64,000 nt of DNA. Origin: Rotaria sordida (lineage: Eukaryota; Rotifera; Eurotatoria; Philodinida; Philodinidae). Position 1 is the stretch's first letter. The number at the start of each line of letters is the position of its first letter. Location: assembly GCA_905250125.1 (NCBI GenBank), contig CAJNOL010000158.1, forward strand, positions 158,949 through 222,948, read 5' to 3'. Below, piece by piece: positions 35,955 to 50,251 of this stretch. A program made the position numbers and the translations under genes. The notes under the pieces were generated by a model. It was not told the origin of the DNA. It worked only from the letters and a program-made list of their open reading frames with translations, and did not search any database.

Positions 35955-38900
35955 TAGATTTAATATGATTAGTAAAACCTTCGGAATTTTGTCTTAGAAT
36001 TGAAATCGGTTATTTGTTTTCTAAATAATTCTTAGATAATCTTTTCAATAATTGATTTGTCTTTTTTTCTGACGCAATAATTTATTCAATGATTTGTATT
36101 CAATCGAATGATTGCTATCAATCAAATTTCATTTTTGCTAAATGGAACATTATCAACTTTTTTTGTTTTTTAATATTGTTCTGTTCAATACTTAAGAAAA
36201 AAATTTTGCGCTCTGGTATTGGTTATTGTTCATCATTCATGTGATATGTTTCAGATGTTGTTGTCGACTAGTAATTATGTAATGAATAGAATTTTCCTAT
36301 TAGAACAAGAAAGTATAACTTTACATAGTGAGAATGTAATATGCATTTAAGTTGCAAAAAAAATTATGTCTAACTTGATTTGGCCTGTCCATCTCTGGTT
36401 TTTTAATAAAAATATTCACTTGAACTAAAAAAATACTTGTGCTGAAGGTCTAAATTTGACTACATACGGACGATCATTTATAGGATGTATTAATAATATG
36501 TTTCGAAAAATTATATTATTATTTACTCGCATTTAGTAATGAATAAATTTCTAAACAAAACCTTGATTTACTTATTGTGATTTATTTCATCTTCGTTAAT
36601 ATGGAAGAGTCTTTTGAATAAATATTTCATACTTCTTTTCGAACTTATTAAATACTGAAGGTACAAAAAACAAATTTGTATCAATAGCATTTCGTATTTG
36701 AGATCTACAACTAATCAATCATTCAAACATAAACAATGGTGACTGTACTTATATACTGAAAAACACCTTCAATTCCTGTTTTGATATTCGAGACAAAATA
36801 GAATGTTTAAAATAAACAGCAGATTCAAAATGTCAAAAAGACAAAAGAACAATCATCATCAATATCGATTTTTCAAATCTATCTTAAATATTATTAGTTA
36901 GTTGTTGCTAATAAAAAACTCTTACGACAGGTGTATTCGCTATTCTTACTAAATTTCTCACCATGAGTGGCGCAAGGTCAATTTTTTAGAGAAAGCCATA
37001 AAGTTTTGAATAGGTCTATTTCGTCTTCTTTTCTCCAATAGTGGATAGTCCGACAACTAAATCTTTCTTACTTGAATTTAATTTTTCTTAAAGGTATGAT
37101 ATATGGAAATTTAAGTATTAAATCACCTGAGAGAGCTTTACGAGCTTCAAATTAATGTAAATTTTTTATCATAAAAAAAAAGATTTACTAAAAACAATTT
37201 AGCAACAATTGCAAGTTTTTTGGCATTACCTTCGATTCACTGACTATTGTATTCGCACCTTTATATTTATGTAAAAGGTTGTCTGAAGTTTAAACAATTA
37301 TTCTTTTTTTTTTGTTTTTTGAAAAAACCCATTGGCGTAACAATCAACTGAGAAGATTCAGATCCCGTCTAGTATCCTGCAACGTGGTCAGATATGCGAT
37401 CCGACAATTAATAAGATCTTGACGTTTCAAAATATGTTTACTTGTTCAAACTGCTATTTATATAAAAGAACAGAAGTGAAAACTGGTTCGATTATGGTTG
37501 AGCAGTTTATTGTATTTAAGAACAGATCACAGAATTTCATCTATAGATGATGATTAACCATATGTAAGGAAGTAACTGAAGGTGAACATGTATTATCGTG
37601 ATGGTAAAAGCATTCATGTATGTATCCATAATTATGACGTTTGACACTAACATTGCATTCTATTCCAGCATCATCAACAGCAAACAAACGTATACTTATC
37701 GAAATTGATCGACTTTTACAAGCAGAAAGAGTTCACATGAATACGAATTCACTTGCTTTTCTGAGAAATTCGAGATGATCTCTTTTTTTTATTGCTGTTT
37801 GTGGAAGAAATTCAACAGCATACTTTTTCATATGGAATAAAAAATTTAAAAACTGTACTGTGACTGTGAAAGTGTCACTGGATGTCGAGTAGCTCCGATC
37901 CGAGTCTTATTAAGAAAAGTCGTGCCCGCGCAGGACATTAGTGGTGTTCCTCATATTGTTTAATTATTTAATATTCACAGCTAGTTCACCTTCCCTCTAA
38001 TTGTGAAGTAATAGATAAATTTCTTTTTTCAAACATTTTGATCTTAAATTTAAAAAACTTAAATTGTAAATTTTGTTAAAAAGAAAACAAAAACAAACGA
38101 TGAATACCTAATGGTGAGCTCGCTTTTTATTGATAGCAAACAATAAAGCAGATCAGCCATTGCATTTCACTCATTAAATGTTGGTTAATCGGACTTTAAT
38201 TCCTTTGATCAAAGTCGTTAAGTATCATATACATACTTAGTCTTAGAGAGATAGTAGTGAATTTTTGGGATATCGCTTATTATGACACGAGAAAGTTCAA
38301 AGTATTGATTATGTATCACTTAAATAATCACATATCGGAAATATATGACTGAAAGTGGACTCATCAGGATAACAAAAAACAAAAATCATGAGACTATGGA
38401 TTATTCTTCCTACATTAACTATAGAGTCGTATTAAATACAGTAAAATCTAGCGACCTTTGCAAAGTGTTCACTATTAAGAGCTGTTCATCTATGACAAAT
38501 ATCATGCTTTACTACAAAATCAAAAAAAACGTTTCAAAATATAATTTTTAAAAACAATGTTCCAATTCAAAGAAGGAAAGTATTCATCTGTGAAAGATGC
38601 ATTTCCAGAAGAAATAGTTTCGTAGAACTGGAACCTTGTTTGTTATAAACAAGAGGCGTGGAGAAATCGAAAAAGGCCATTGCTACTATTTGTAGTGCGC
38701 CGCCGCCCATGCTGTTATGAAGCAGAGGCAGTCATCAGGACAGAGCAACATAGTTTTACTCTGGTAACGTTTATTCATAAAAAATTATTGGAAATCATTT
38801 TCCTAAATGCAAACGTGGATCTTTTAGAATTAAATGAATTTATTAACATCTAACAGTGCCATCTATATCGAAAAAATATTCTATTCATGTATTTGAACCA

Positions 38901-39380
38901 TCTTCTTTTTAGTTTTCATCCTCTATATTATATTTCATTGTCGCTGTTGATAAAATTTGTCGCTATCGTCTCTAATTTATCCATCTATAGACTGGATAGT
39001 AGCACGAGTGCTAACACTAATAATAATAATACTAATATTAATAATAATAATAATAATAATAAACAAACAAAGTCAAAAGAAAAAGGACAAGTCGTATTGC
39101 TTGATAAGAAGAAAATAACGAATTCAAAAACAAAAAAAAAATTTCTTCAAAGCCAGTTAATTTGACTGTCAAAATTTGAAAAAAAAAAGAATAAAATTTC
39201 CTTTTTCATTCGGTCTATAGAAATACCACAGAGAAAAATAATAGAATGATACTATCACGATAGTTTTATATGTAAGTCAAACGGAAAGCGTGTCGTAGAG
39301 AAAGCAAACGGGAGGTAATTATTCTTCAAATTATTTTATTAAAAAAATTTCTTGTTTTTTGTTTTTACTTTTAATTTTAG
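35955..39380. other. Intergenic DNA upstream of the 757-aa gene
   Basis: AT-rich, with no exon chain recognised. More complex patches lie at 37330-37600, 37840-37960 (GTCGTGCCCGCGCAGG) and 38640-38770. The last contains GCGCCGCCGCCCATG, a GC-rich motif resembling YY1-type promoter sites and unusual in this composition. It lies about 0.7 kb before the first coding exon of the next gene and could mark its promoter. The 5' UTR probably includes the AAT-rich stretch around 39010-39062 and a short exon ending at about 39315 (GGGAG|GTAATT). Confidence 0.4.
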
Positions 39381-39399
39381 ACGTTTATTGTCGGACCCA

Positions 39400-42300
39400 A
39401 TGAACTTTCATTACTTGACATATATCGACAATACGACGTTCCGTCCACAAACTCATCATTCACAGTAAGATAGACATTTTTTTAAAAATTTTAAATAAAA
39501 GATAACTTTTAAGTATATAAAGACATCTATATATATGAATATCCAATTCACTAGGATAGCTGAGTTATTTTTTTTCTCTCCTATAGTCTCAATAATATAT
39601 ATTAGAAAAGTATAATATTGATCATTTGTTTTATTCAAGTTTTGTTCCTTGTAAATAAAGAGATTTATTTATCAAGATTTTTCTTAGAATCTTTTAATTA
39701 CAAATGTATCTTTGATTAAGAAAGTTCTCGATAGACTTTTTAATTTAAAACACACAAAAACCAAACAATCATCATAGATTTTTGATATACAATTGAGACT
39801 ATAGGACGAAAATGTCACTGAGATATCCTAACTGATTGAGCACTTCCATATCTATATAACGAATAATCGAAAAGTAATTAGACAAAAATGTTCATTTCTT
39901 TTTCAGTTTTTGTTAAGAGAAGCCTGCAAAAATTTGAAAACATTCAATTAGTAATCAGAATTTTGTGTTCTTTCCAAATAGAACTTCAAAATTTTTGTAG
40001 GGTTTCTGGTTTAGAAGTTATGAACCTATCTTTTAAAGTTCCATAAATTATTTCAAATACAGTGAATAAAAGAGTAAACATTTTCTCATTAAAATAGTAT
40101 TCTTATATCACTTTGTAGAGAACAATTTTGTCTTTAATTCTATTAGAAAAAAGAAAATCGGTCATATAGTGTATGCGGTAGAGGAGACTATTCGAAGGAA
40201 CCTTTCTACGTGTCAAATCGCTTTTCGACCTAGACGATATTCATTTGATGAATAACAGAAAAGTCTAGAATGGTTTGTTTTTCCAAGCCCTCGTTCTCGA
40301 GATATCAAAATTTTACTGAACTTTTCAATAAGAAGCTATGGTTCTCTCAATTGACTTCAAACTTTGCATGAACAAAGTTCTTAATGAGATTAGTTGATTG
40401 TGCAACGAATATTTCCTTTCTAGAAATGTTAATATATGTACTACATTTGCTTTTATACATGAAAGAATTTTGCATATTGAATACTCATCAAGTGAATATT
40501 GCCGCGATTTGACACCTCAAGAGAGATTTCTGCATATAGCAGAGAAGAAATGTCAATTTTTTGCACTTCTACAAGGTTGATTCAGAAGTCCTAAAAAAAT
40601 TTTGAATTCATATTCAAAAATCACACAAAATTCGGATTCAAATTTAATGCTTTTAAATTTCTACAGATATCTTAAAAATGAAGGAATTTTCTTTTTAATT
40701 AGTTTCAACGAAGACGCACACTGTGATAACGAAGTCAATTTGATCTTGGAAAAAAAGTACAATCATCATTTAATTAAACAATCAACAGAAAAAATTTTAT
40801 ATCAAGAATCACAAAGGTATTTCGAAAAATATCTAATTCTTATATATTCGATTAATTATACTTTAACATTTATTTAACTCATGCTAACTATTTTCTGTCT
40901 GTTTATGTATGTGTGTGTACGCTTGGAGCTTTTTTTTTTTGTTTTATTTATAAAATGAATTTATAAGAATAATTTTTCTTATAATTTATTTATTGAAAGT
41001 GTCCTCGTCAATCAAACAGATCAATATTATTTTATACCAATACGCGAACAAAATTCAACAATGGCTTTAACTGGAAATAATTGTAAGAAGGAGAAGAAAA
41101 AAAAAACACGATATTTGAGTAGTTAAATAGATGTCTATAGTTCACAAATCTCTTTTTTTTCTTCTGATTGGTTGTTAAGAGAATCATAGAAACTTGATTT
41201 TTTTTAGGTTAAAAAGAAAACAAATAAAACTATTGCATACAGGTTTTGTTTTTAAATAGGAATTTTTTTTTTGTTTTGAAGAATTTTTTTTATGAATTTG
41301 ATAAAATTTAAGATAAAAAAAACTAACAATCAATAATTTATTCAGTAAATTTTCGACAATAGAAATATGAATTTCGTTCATAATGATAAACTTTTGAATG
41401 TCTTTTAGTTTATCGTAGGAAGTCATGTTATCATATGATAGATTATGTTTACAATAAGTCTTATCATATTAAATAAGCTCTATTGACATGAGAAAAAACC
41501 TAAAATAATTCATATTCAGAAATTTTTCTTCAACAATGAGCATTTTAATGAGTATTTCTACAAAATATTGTGCTCATTGTGAAATCATTTTCAAAATTTA
41601 CTTCCAAATTCATACATTACACAAATAAAGTTCTTAATTGGATCAATTCATTGTGAAAAAAATTTGTTCTTAAGTCAGAATAGAAGATAGTCGACAGGGA
41701 CATCCTGACCCCAATCTTCGTTGAGGTTAAGGCTAAAAAAAAGATTTCTAGAGCCAAGATCGAGGATCCTGAAAAAATTTGATTACGCTGATCTCTAGTC
41801 GAAAGTCTTACCCTGTCATAATGAACTATTCATATTGAAAACTTTATTTGTGCAAAAATTTGAACTCGAAATTTTCAAGAAGATTTTGAAGATGAGCTGA
41901 GAAAGAAAATGAAAATTTATTACGCTACTCATAGCTCAAGAAGAAAGATATCTATAGGTTTGAATCTTTTGTGTTTTTTTAAATAGAATCTACTTAATAA
42001 GATAAGACTCAGTTCAAAAGTAATCTATCATTTGATAAAATTTCTTTATCAGTTCTATTTGCTGAGTATAGTAATATTGTTTTTAATTGCTAGAATTTCA
42101 AATATTGGACTATATTGATCCAGTCTAAGTCAAAATGTAAGAAAAAAAAGAAAATAATGATAAGTAGGACGGGTAGGTATGAAAGGTTAACTTGACATGA
42201 TTTATCTTTTAAATAGTTGATTAGTATAAGATATCGAAGAAATATTATTTTAATAATTAGCATTAGTTAAATAAATTAAAATATAATATTTCTATTTTAA

Positions 42301-45300
42301 AATATTATTCATAAAATAATCAATATATTTTAATGAATTCTTATTGAAAAAACAAAAACATCAATTAAATTAGTATTTAAAAAATTCTGTTTATAAAATT
42401 ATATTTCTTTAATTATTCCTACTATGTTTGACATATTAAACTTGTAGAAAGTTTGTTTTGTATGAATCAACTTCATAAATAAATGAAATATAAATGAGAA
42501 TAATATTTATATAGAAAGAAACGATCAATTTTTTGTAATTGTAATTTTCTTTTAAAATATTTTATAAGCTATTAAAAGATTAATTTAACGAGGAAGTGCC
42601 TTCAACTGATCTATTTGTCAGTCGGATGTTCTGAAAATTTCAATTCAAAAGAATATTTCCTTCCCGAGATATTAAACTCACTAAAAAACACCAGGAAATT
42701 ATAGCATTTCGTCGAATATAAGTCATTTTTAGGACTTTAATATCTCGGGAAGGAAATAATCTTTTGAGCTGAAATTTTCTGGGTGTTCTACTGATAAATA
42801 GACCTGTCTATGGACATAATGCCATCATTTGATTCATTAGTATTTACCGAGCTCGAGATTAAAATATATAAAATTCTTGACAGAAGGCTTAAGTGGACTT
42901 ATTCTTTTGAGGTTTTCGAATCTTACTCGAGTCTAACTTATGCATTGAGTTCGAATTTAAAAGCGATTGATCAATTGAAAACGTTCTCTCATAAGAAAAA
43001 AAAAAGATTTGAGTTTTGATAGAATATATTCTAGAACTTAAATCTATTCTTTAAATCAAGGCTCTTCACATTTGTAATTTCCCTATTTTAACAAATCTGT
43101 AATACTTTTTTTTTATTTTTAATTATTTTTCAACATTATAATTTAAATTATTATTTTTAATTTATTATAGTAACTGATAATTCATCATTATTATTATCAC
43201 CCAATCTTCAGCATCTGTCCACATTTAATCTATTTGATGATACATCATTAAATTATTTTTCTTCCTTAACACCAACTATGAATTTATCTGATAGAACAAC
43301 AGTGAAAATTTCAAATACAAATAATAATAACAATAATAATAATAATAATAATAATAATTTAACTGATGCTGAACTTGCTGCTTTACTTGTATCGTCTATG
43401 GTTACAACAACACCATTATCAGAAGCATCATCATCATTACCATCAACACCAACACCAACAACAAATAATTCAATTGATAATATAAATAATAATAATAATG
43501 AAATATCAACAAATACATTAGATGATGTATTTTTAAATCAAGTTAATGATTTAACATATTGTCCATCAACATCATCAACAATTATTGATACACAACAAAC
43601 AATAGGACCACCACCTGGCTTTGAAAATTTTCTTTTTAATTCATCAACAACATCGGATTTACTTGTTTCAAAAACAACGAATAATAATCCAACAATATCA
43701 TCAATTAGTAATGCTCCTATGGAAACAACAGTTTCTTCTTCAGATACAATTAATTTTAGTCAGTTATTAAAATCGACAACTGTCGGTAAATATGAATTTA
43801 AATTAAAAAAAAAATATATATATATATATATACACAATGTCTATCAAAATTAATTAATCATTAGATAATTTTATTTTATATATTTCTCAAAACAAAAAAA
43901 ACGAGATGAGTTAGAATGATTTGGAATTACAATCTATAATCTTTAGTATATTCTAGGCCATTCTATTGATCTATTTATGTTTCGTTGACAAATATAAACG
44001 CAGCATGTCGTTTTTTTTATTCAAAGTTATTCAAGGAAATTTTTTTCCTATACAAATTGATGTGCATTTATTCTACGTAGTAATTTTCTTCATTAAAGAT
44101 GATTTACTAGAACAAATTATGCTTTACATAAGGAATACTTTTTTTATCGTAGCTTTCTTTTGAGTATAGATTTAATAAAACATATTTGTTTGTCCTCAAT
44201 CGAAAATTTTGAATAATAAAACGACGAAAAAAACTTCTTTTTTCTTTCATATTATGTTTAGTTAATTTATTGATCAATATGGCATTAATAAGAACACATA
44301 AGATATTCTATTTTAACTAATATTTTTCATGTTGAAAAATTGTGTTTATCGTCTCCTTTTGTGTATACTATAATCATAGATAGATCTTGTTGGTTTTATT
44401 CATGAATTGAAGAAAATGTTAAAAAATTGTTTTTAAAAGTGTAAATTTCTATTAAATTGTTTTCCGTAGAAAATTCTGATATTTGAAATCAAAAACAATT
44501 ATATCATCTGACGCTCTCTCCCTTTCAAAAATCTATTTCCGTCTCAGAACAACCGATCTGGTTGAAAATTTCAGGAAATGTTGAGTTCTTCGAGAATTAT
44601 TTCTATATCAAGGGTTCAAAAATAAGTCTCCGTGCATCTCAGATTTCTTCCACAAATTTAATGATACAGATTTCGGATTGACGTCAAGATGTAGCCAACA
44701 TTTGCGCTACTACAATTTAATAGAGTCCGATTTTTCAAATTATTCTGTGCTAATTTTTTGTATCATTTTTTCTCGAAAAATTCGAAAAAATATGAGCACA
44801 ATTTTCTCGCCAACTAAGAACCTTCCCGAGCTTCCTGGCATGTAAAATGGCTGAGAAATCTAGGACGCACGAAAAAAAAAAACTCATTTTAAGAAAAACG
44901 GCAAACAAAGTTGAACTTTGAAAATCCTGGTTTTTTTCGTTTGTAAAGCGATTCACAAGAGATTATATGGAGGAAAGACATGAAGCACACCTGTTAGAGC
45001 ATGCGGAATATGTTCTCAAAATCAGAAACCTATAGGCAAAATCACAGGGCTTCAAAAACTAAAATTTAACAAACATTTTCTGCTTAGAAGTTTTTCACAA
45101 AATCTCTTGAGAATCGAGAAAAAAAACTATCAGAAAACTTCTCGAAATCTTTGTAAAAACTAAGAATAATAGTGATTTCGGAAGTAGAAAATGTGAGCTA
45201 TTTGATCATGTAGAAAGTTCAAAAATCGATATTTTGACAAAAGTTGAAATTTTTGACGGGAGAAGGCCTTAAGTTGTATATCTTTGTTACTTTGTAAATA

Positions 45301-48300
45301 ATAAAAGTAAAAATTTTACTGTACTCTCAACAATAGTCTTAATGCAGATCTCATGAAATACATAGTTAATATTACCCTAGAAATTCATGTTTACAAAACG
45401 AGCAAGACATTCTATCTGTAATTGATATATACATAAGAGACAATCAATATAATTTTCCAATATTTATGATCAAATGAAACAATAAAAAAAATTGCCCTTT
45501 ATCACCTTATTATTGTTGACAATTTTCATTATAGTTCAATAAAACATCACCTCTTACTCAAAGAAAAGTTACGATAAAAAGTACTCATTAAGTGGAGTGC
45601 TATTTATTCTATTGAATTTTATATCATAAAGAAAATCTCAATTTAGAACAGGCTTGCAAAAAAATACATAGATTGACCTAAAAATGTTTTTTTTTTCTTT
45701 TACTAGTATACGAAAGTTGTAATCTGATAACAAATCAGATTATTCTAGTTCATCTAATACTTTGTTTTTTTCTTTGACAATGATTGTTTTCATTCTATTT
45801 TATTATTTAGATACACAACAGCAACAACAATCAATTGTTGGTAATGCTGGAAATATTCGTTCATCATCATCATCATCTCATTCACCATTTACATCCGATG
45901 AACAATCTTTATTTTTTCCAATGTCTACTCATTCATACTCGTCATCATCATCAATTCTTCATGCAACAAGTCAGATTTTTTCCACTAATACACCTTCATC
46001 ATCCACGACAACACCAACAACAACTAATTCTGCTGCTAAGCCGCATATACCCAATAGTCTTTCATTATATAATAATAATCATTTATCATCCTCATCTCTT
46101 GCTACATTTAGTACAACAGACAGTCCTATATTAGCCACAACAATTGAAAATGAAAAGAAAATAAATGATAGAAGAGTTACACCAAGTCATATATTTGTAT
46201 CGACAAATTCATTCTTTAGTAATGAACCTACAGGTGAGTAAAAAAAACAAAACAAAAAAAAATACCAATCATTTTAATTAATTATTTTTCTTTAACTCAT
46301 ATAGATTTTCGAAGAAAATAATGAGTCTAAGTTTTAAGTTGAGGGTTTTATGGTTTCTTTCTTACACATTTTAGTAACTGAAATCAAAGCCAGATTCCTT
46401 TTCCATAGTTTCTTAGCAACGAAAACAAACTTACGAACAAACCTCCTCAGATATTCCCTTCCGATTTCAATGATTTTTGCCTATGCAATATTCTAATAAA
46501 AATCCTAAAAGAATTTGGGTTCCTATTGATATTTGACTAAGCTATCGAATTTCGATCTGAAGCTTTGCGTATATAGCAAGCTTAATTGGACTAGGTTCCT
46601 TAAAAAAATCATTGAAGTTGGAAGAGAACATCTGAGAAGATTCCCTCATTAGACTGAAATACGTTTTTTGAATGTTTTAAATAGTGCAGTATCTGATTTT
46701 TGTATCGATAAATGATTATATGGCAAACATCAAGAATGATGATTAGTGATGTATAGATTCGTCATATGATCAATAGAAACAGTATGTTATCATAAAATTC
46801 TAACTTTCAGAAATACTCAGTAACAACGTTTTAAAGCTTACCGAAGATACATAAAAGTATGTTGAGCTATACTGTCAGTATAAAGGATGTGTCTAACTGG
46901 CTTATTTTTCAGTTTAATCAATGATTGAAGTAATAATAATCAAAGTAAACTACTCCCCTCCCCTTAGTAGCGACACTAAAAAGCTATGGCCTTCTGTTTT
47001 CGGTTGTTGATATTCAGATAGGTGTTATTAGCAACTAAGAGTTGGAGAACTAGATTTTTTACTAGAAGAAACACTTACTAGCGAAAAAGGAATTTTACTT
47101 ACAAGAAAAATGATTTTTTACTCAAAAACAAGATTTTTAGGTACTAAAATCCTCTGGATTTCCATTAAAAAAAGATTTGGAGAGCCCATAGTCTTCTGTT
47201 CTGGTAGGACTTAGATAAATGCAATTGAAAAAATAAAAATAAAAATATTCGAGAATTTTTACTTTAAATATTTTATATCAAAGTAAAAAAAAAAGCAAAA
47301 ACTAAAAAAAATGACATAATAGTTTCACATTTCATTTTTAAAATGATCATCACTAATAAATTTTCTAAATAAAAACCTATTTAAATAATTTAGATTTTAC
47401 TCTTTCGAAACCAACAACAAATAAAATTTCAACAACAAATCATCAAACATCAATTACGGCTCGAACATCATCATCATCAACTTCATCATCAACTTCATCA
47501 TCAATCGATGAAGCACTTATACAATTATCACAACAACAACAACAACAACAACAACAACAGCAAGTACAAAATGTTAATAAATTATTTAATGATGAATCTA
47601 TATCAATATTTCATTATCCATCATTACCATCAAAACCAACTGTGGATAAACAACAACAACAAGCTGTTCATGATAATATTAATATTCTTGCATCAATGGC
47701 AACTGCATCAACACCAATTACACCAGAATCAACATGGCAACAACAAATAACAACAACACCATTAGATTCAAACATTCATTTAAAACGTAAAATGCATGCA
47801 ATGATGCTTCAACAACAACAATCAAGAAATAATTCTATAAATATTCATGAATTAATAGAAAATTTAAATGAACTATGTTATAAAGGTTTTGATGAATTAA
47901 ATGCACTTATACAAGAACAACGATGGGTAAGAATATTTTGTTTTTTCATGACGATTAATTGTTGAATTTTCAAAAAAAGAAAAAAGAAGAAATAGATGAT
48001 CAGTTAAAATAAATATGAAATAGAACAAAAACATCAATTAGACAGAAATTAAACTAATTGTAGTTCAAATCTCAAGCAATAATACACAAGGATATGATAA
48101 GTCAATCTTTGAGATTATTGTAATTTATTTAAGAGGTTCTAATTACATCAATAATAGTAACAAATGATTTCTTGACTTCTAGCAAGATTTATAGGTTAAT
48201 AAAACAAAGTAATCGGATATCTATTTATTCTTTCATATTTTCTAATTAATTTAATATGTACTTACGACAAAATTTTTCTATTATTATCCATAATAACATC

Positions 48301-50251
48301 TGCTTTTGTATTCTGTTTTTTGTAAAAATAAAAATATCCTAGGAGTTTATCTTAAATTCTAGGCCAATAGTTCAAAACAACAAATACTAATTCCAAAAGA
48401 AACCAAACGACTATAGTTTTGTTGATATCAACACAATTAGTATTTTACCGAAAGTTAAAATTTCTCTAAAGAAATCTTCAAGTTTTATATTAACAAAAAA
48501 TTCTTAAAATACCTTATGTTTTATTTTGATTTTCTAAACAATATAAGATAATTATTCGAATCCATTTATGTTTTCAATAATCGACACATCATCGTTTAAA
48601 TTTATATAGGATGAAATATAATATATAACTAAATATTTCATATTATTAATAATACTCAACGTTTTTATTTAGATTTTCTTTTCTTTTTTTTTTCGGAGCA
48701 ATAATTTAAAATTTGAAGAGATTTATTTTTAGAAGTTAAAGCATAATCGTAAACTCCAGGAGAGCCAACAATATGTTCGGAGTGACACTACTCTTTCGAC
48801 CTCTATGCTAAATAAAATATTGATGATTACTCAATAGATTAGAATTCTCTAAGAACTAAATATAAATTCATCATAATATGTCTTCATATTAGAAACAAAT
48901 TCTATTCGAATATATTTTATTTAGGTACAAAATTATGCTAATATAAATTCTTTATCAATTCCATCACCAAGTTCACCATCAGTAAGTTTCAATGGTTCAA
49001 ATTGTTGTTCATCACGAATTCTTATTGTACCTGAATATTTTATATTTAAATGTAAAAAAATTGAAATAACTGTAAGATAATGTGAATTTATTTAAATTTA
49101 TTTTATATTAATGTATATATATATATAGGCAAGTCGTGTTTTTGAATTATTAGCAACGGGACGAGCCGAATTACGTTTACGTGATTTAATGTTTGTTTTT
49201 AAATCATGGAAAAAAACAATTTTAAATGCTGAAATCGTTCATCAAGATGAAGAAAATAAATTAAGATTAAGTACAGAACATCCACAATCATATTATATGA
49301 GTGATACAGTTTTACAATCAGGTAGCTTTTTTTTTTATTTCAATTAATACAAAGAAAAAGAAAAAGAAAACGAACGAAAAAAAAACCCTATTTCTTTGAT
49401 CGATATAAATAAGTTTTTGACAGGTTTTGTCTGTTATACTTTTGTTTTCTATTGATTATAACTAAAGAAAACATAGGTAATCGTTCTATATATGAAAACA
49501 TTTTAAACATAGGTTTCTTCATTTTGTAAAAGTATAAATATTAAAATATCGTTTACTATATATTATTCGATCTATATATGAATAAAATATTCAATAATAA
49601 TAAGTACAAAGATAAAATCTTTAATCATTAAACGTGCCTTATGTTTTCTATTGTATTGTTGTTATAAGAAAAAAAAAATTAAGGTAATGCTTCCAAATTA
49701 AATCCTTTCGCCTTTCTTTGGTTTGAAACCAAAATTTCATCTACATATTTTTTTCTCTTCATGATTCTGATTGTTTACACTATTTTTATCTTTCATGTTG
49801 CTATCTGTGCAAATTGTGGGTCACAACGTAGGCGTTGACACAGACCAAGGACAAATAGTGTAAAAAGATCGTAAATCAATACCAGCAATCGAAAATAATC
49901 TTCTTGATATTTTTATTAATTATCCAAATAATTTCGTTTTTTACATTATCATATAAAATTTACTAAAAAAGAAACAAAACTCTCATTATTGTTCAATAGA
50001 TTTCATTCCTTTTTTTTTGTTTTATTATTTATCTAGTATTTGATCGAGTTTCATATGTAATACGTGAATTATGTAATTTAACACAACAAGCTCGTGCTGC
50101 ATTTCAATATGCTACATTAAATATCTATCAAGCATCATCTCGACAACAACAACAACAACCACAATTTCAGTCTCAATTATCATCAAATATTCCACCAACA
50201 TCGAATACAATTGCTCTTGCTCAATTACAATCTATGCGACAACAAAAATAA
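39400..50251 (+). CDS. Unrecognised Ser/Thr/Asn/Gln-rich protein with conserved-looking ends, 757 aa, 8 exons
   Basis: CDS exons are 39400-39464, 41000-41082, 43171-43785, 45811-46233, 47394-47926, 48925-49071, 49129-49321 and 50037-50251 (2274 nt; all phases agree). The start is the ATG in an exon whose acceptor is at 39380. The alternative frame of that exon leads to a stop after splicing, so the ATG frame is favoured. The N-terminus is ordered-looking (MNFHYLTYIDNTTFRPQTHH, then NQTDQYYFIPIREQN). The middle (about 60-480) is low complexity, with a 13-residue Asn run, Ser/Thr blocks and a 12-residue Gln-rich run. The C-terminal 250 residues are ordered: INIHELIENLNELCYKGFDE, a short Cys-containing block SNCCSSRILIVPEYFIFKCK, then SRVFELLATGRAELRLRDLM and VIRELCNLTQQARAAFQYA, mostly helical. 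No signal peptide or membrane span. Composition suggests a nuclear co-regulator, but no family was recognised. Confidence 0.82.
40200..40525. repeat. Fold-back repeat family F1, copy 3 (intron 1 of the 757-aa gene)
   Basis: TGTCAAATCGCTTTTCGACC near 40210, the block AAAAGTCTAGAATGGTTTG, and AAGCTATGGTTC near 40332 match in order the left arm and centre of the copy at 11055-11350. An inverted GCGATTTGACACCT occurs near 40505. The sequence is diverged from copy 2. Confidence 0.65.
40572..40877 (+). other. Protein-like open frame of unknown status in intron 1 of the 757-aa gene
   Basis: The frame reads NSYSKITQNSDSNLMLLNFY, then YLKNEGIFFLISFNEDAHCD, then EVNLILEKKYNHHLIKQSTE and ESQRYFEKYL. 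Its amino-acid composition is mixed and helical, unlike most chance frames nearby. It is not needed for the CDS, whose flanking exons join in phase without it. It could be a relic exon, a transposon fragment or chance. No family was recognised. Confidence 0.3.
42605..42990. repeat. Fold-back repeat family F2, copy 2 (intron 2 of the 757-aa gene)
   Basis: Inverted arms lie at about 42605-42677 and 42735-42806. CCTTCCCGAGATATTAAA on the left pairs with TTTAATATCTCGGGAAGG on the right. The right flank (TAATGCCATCATTTGATTCATTAGTA, then GAGTTCGAATTTAAAAGCGA) is collinear with copy 1 around 23570-23720. Confidence 0.75.
46440..46640. repeat. Short fold-back repeat in intron 4 of the 757-aa gene
   Basis: CTCAGATATTCCCTTCCGATTTCAATGATTTTT at about 46448-46480 has an approximate inverted partner, AAAAAATCATTGAAGTTGGAAGAGAACATCTGAG, around 46602-46638. 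The arms are about 35 bp with a spacer of about 120 bp. Confidence 0.5.
48747..48825. repeat. Dispersed repeat copy B (intron 5 of the 757-aa gene)
   Basis: Collinear with 7289-7366. The run TAAACTCCAGGAGAGCCAA, then TTCGGAGTGACAC, CGA and GCTAAATAAAA keeps spacing and order. See copy A. Confidence 0.5.

Noticed and set aside
37840..37960. GC-richer patch examined as a tRNA or 5S-like gene
   Set aside because: No cloverleaf arms or internal A/B-box pair could be fitted by eye.
38887..39165. 92-codon frame with Asn run before the 757-aa gene
   Set aside because: The hydrophobic start looks like a signal peptide, but the frame ends in a stop and does not splice in phase to the next exon. The Asn run is an AAT microsatellite. 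It is more likely 5' UTR or spacer.
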